Part shown: piece after piece, positions 5,906 through 6,428 of the stretch | Layout: every line of letters begins with the position of its first letter | How positions within the stretch are numbered: the first letter of the stretch is position 1 | Assembly: GCA_020425835.1 (NCBI GenBank) | Contig: JAGQRC010000056.1 | Span: forward strand, 4,329 to 10,756 | Source: Planctomycetota bacterium | GTDB lineage: Bacteria > Planctomycetota > UBA8108 > UBA1146 > JAJFFE01 | Direction: 5' to 3' | DNA: 6,428 bases | Translations under genes and position numbers: made by a program | Notes under the pieces: generated by a model | What the model was told of the DNA's origin: nothing | Databases searched by the model: none | Seen by the model: the letters and a program-made list of their open reading frames with translations, nothing else

Positions 5906-6428
5906 ATGCGCGCGATCGCCCTTCCGTTGTTCGTCGGGTGTCTCTTCGTGTCGTCCTGCCCCCTCCCCCTCCGTGCGCAGGGTGAAGCGGAGCTGCAACT
6001 TTCGTTGCCGGTCATTCTCCACTACTCGATCGAACCGGGAGAGCCCTGCGATTCGATCTACTCGTTCTTCAATTCCCTGGACAACACGGAGAAGTACACG
6101 TGCACCGGCGAGCCCATCTGGTCGGGATCGTTCGCGGGCTGGCCGGTGAACGATCCGCTGCACTACGGGGACCTGGACGGGGACGGGGATCTCGAAGTGG
6201 TCTGTCATCGCCTCAGTCAGAGCGGGCTCCTGGCCGCTTTCGATCCGTTGACGGGCGAGCCGCTACCCGGGTGGCCGCTCTACATCGGGAGCGGAGACGC
6301 AGACCTGAGCACCGACTTCGTGCTCGCGGACATCGATTCGGATGGAGCGGACGAGATCGTGATCGGTGAGGACGATCACTTCTCGTTGCCCGGGAGCCAC
6401 GTCTGGGCGTACAACGCGGACGGCACCG
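5906..6428 (+). CDS. Exported FG-GAP/VCBS-type beta-propeller protein, 3'-partial
   Basis: The frame is open from ATG 5906 to the right edge (174 residues visible). GGAG at 5897-5900 stands 5 bases before this ATG. The frame also runs upstream to a GTG at 5891 and an ATG at 5792, but only the 5906 start puts a signal peptide at the N-terminus (MRAIALPLFVGCLFVSS), so it is preferred. Cleavage is either by signal peptidase I at LRA|QG (24/25) or, because VSSC18 fits a lipobox, by signal peptidase II to give a lipoprotein; the sequence alone does not decide. Two calcium-loop motifs typical of FG-GAP/VCBS propeller blades follow: D89-L-D91-G-D93-G-D95-L-E97 and D142-I-D144-S-D146-G-A-D149-E. Each lies after a GWP turn (residues 79 and 123), and the intervening AFDPLTGEPLPGWPL strand is also typical. 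Such propellers mediate protein or glycan binding at the cell surface. Further blades or a C-terminal anchor would lie beyond the window. Confidence 0.87.
   Translation, partial: MRAIALPLFVGCLFVSSCPLPLRAQGEAELQLSLPVILHYSIEPGEPCDSIYSFFNSLDNTEKYTCTGEPIWSGSFAGWPVNDPLHYGDLDGDGDLEVVCHRLSQSGLLAAFDPLTGEPLPGWPLYIGSGDADLSTDFVLADIDSDGADEIVIGEDDHFSLPGSHVWAYNADGT

Noticed and set aside
4994..6208. 404-codon open frame on the minus strand, opposite the two right-hand genes
   Set aside because: It lies antisense to two genes with clear signal-like N-termini and domain motifs, and its composition (rich in R, L, V, E, D) is typical of a high-GC antisense shadow. No domain is recognisable.

Overview
The window is GC-rich and compact, and it looks like a bacterial chromosome segment that encodes exported proteins. 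No RNA gene, mobile element, CRISPR array or phage gene was seen. The best lineage clue is in the minus-strand gene: directly after its signal peptide lies a cysteine-bearing, two-loop dockerin-like segment (FIRGD...GDG...CLDAADADDNGAISIGDAIYVLSFLF type). Such segments are very common in secreted proteins of Planctomycetota and related uncultured bacteria. The assignment is an inference from style, not proof.

Layout, left to right. (1) Bases 2-2572, plus strand: the 3' part of a gene whose start lies left of the window. It encodes a long array of about nine beta-sandwich units like the carboxypeptidase regulatory-like domain. (2) Bases 2573-2665: a short convergent gap with a perfect 12-bp hairpin. 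(3) Bases 4678-2666, minus strand: a complete 670-residue secreted protein with signal peptide, dockerin-like Ca-binding segment, LytM/M23 metallopeptidase domain with all expected catalytic residues, a beta-sandwich, and five ~50-residue C-terminal repeats resembling bacterial tandem repeat domain 1 (BTRD1). (4) Bases 4679-4906: a divergent intergenic region with a 14-bp palindrome and a direct repeat. (5) Bases 4907-5746, plus strand: a complete 279-residue exported protein of unknown function, with a charged helical N-terminal half and a galactose-binding-like C-terminal domain. (6) Bases 5747-5905: a gap with nested inverted repeats. (7) Bases 5906-6428, plus strand: the 5' part of an FG-GAP/VCBS-type beta-propeller protein that runs off the right edge.

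All four genes appear to act outside the cytoplasm. The left gene's signal peptide would lie outside the window, so its export is inferred from its domains. Their domains suggest peptidoglycan or peptide cleavage, glycan or protein binding, and structural display, but nothing in the sequence shows that they work as one system. Only the two rightmost genes could share a transcript, and the 159-bp gap leaves that open. I found no convincing new multi-gene system. The most distinctive object is the M23 peptidase joined to a BTRD1-like repeat array.
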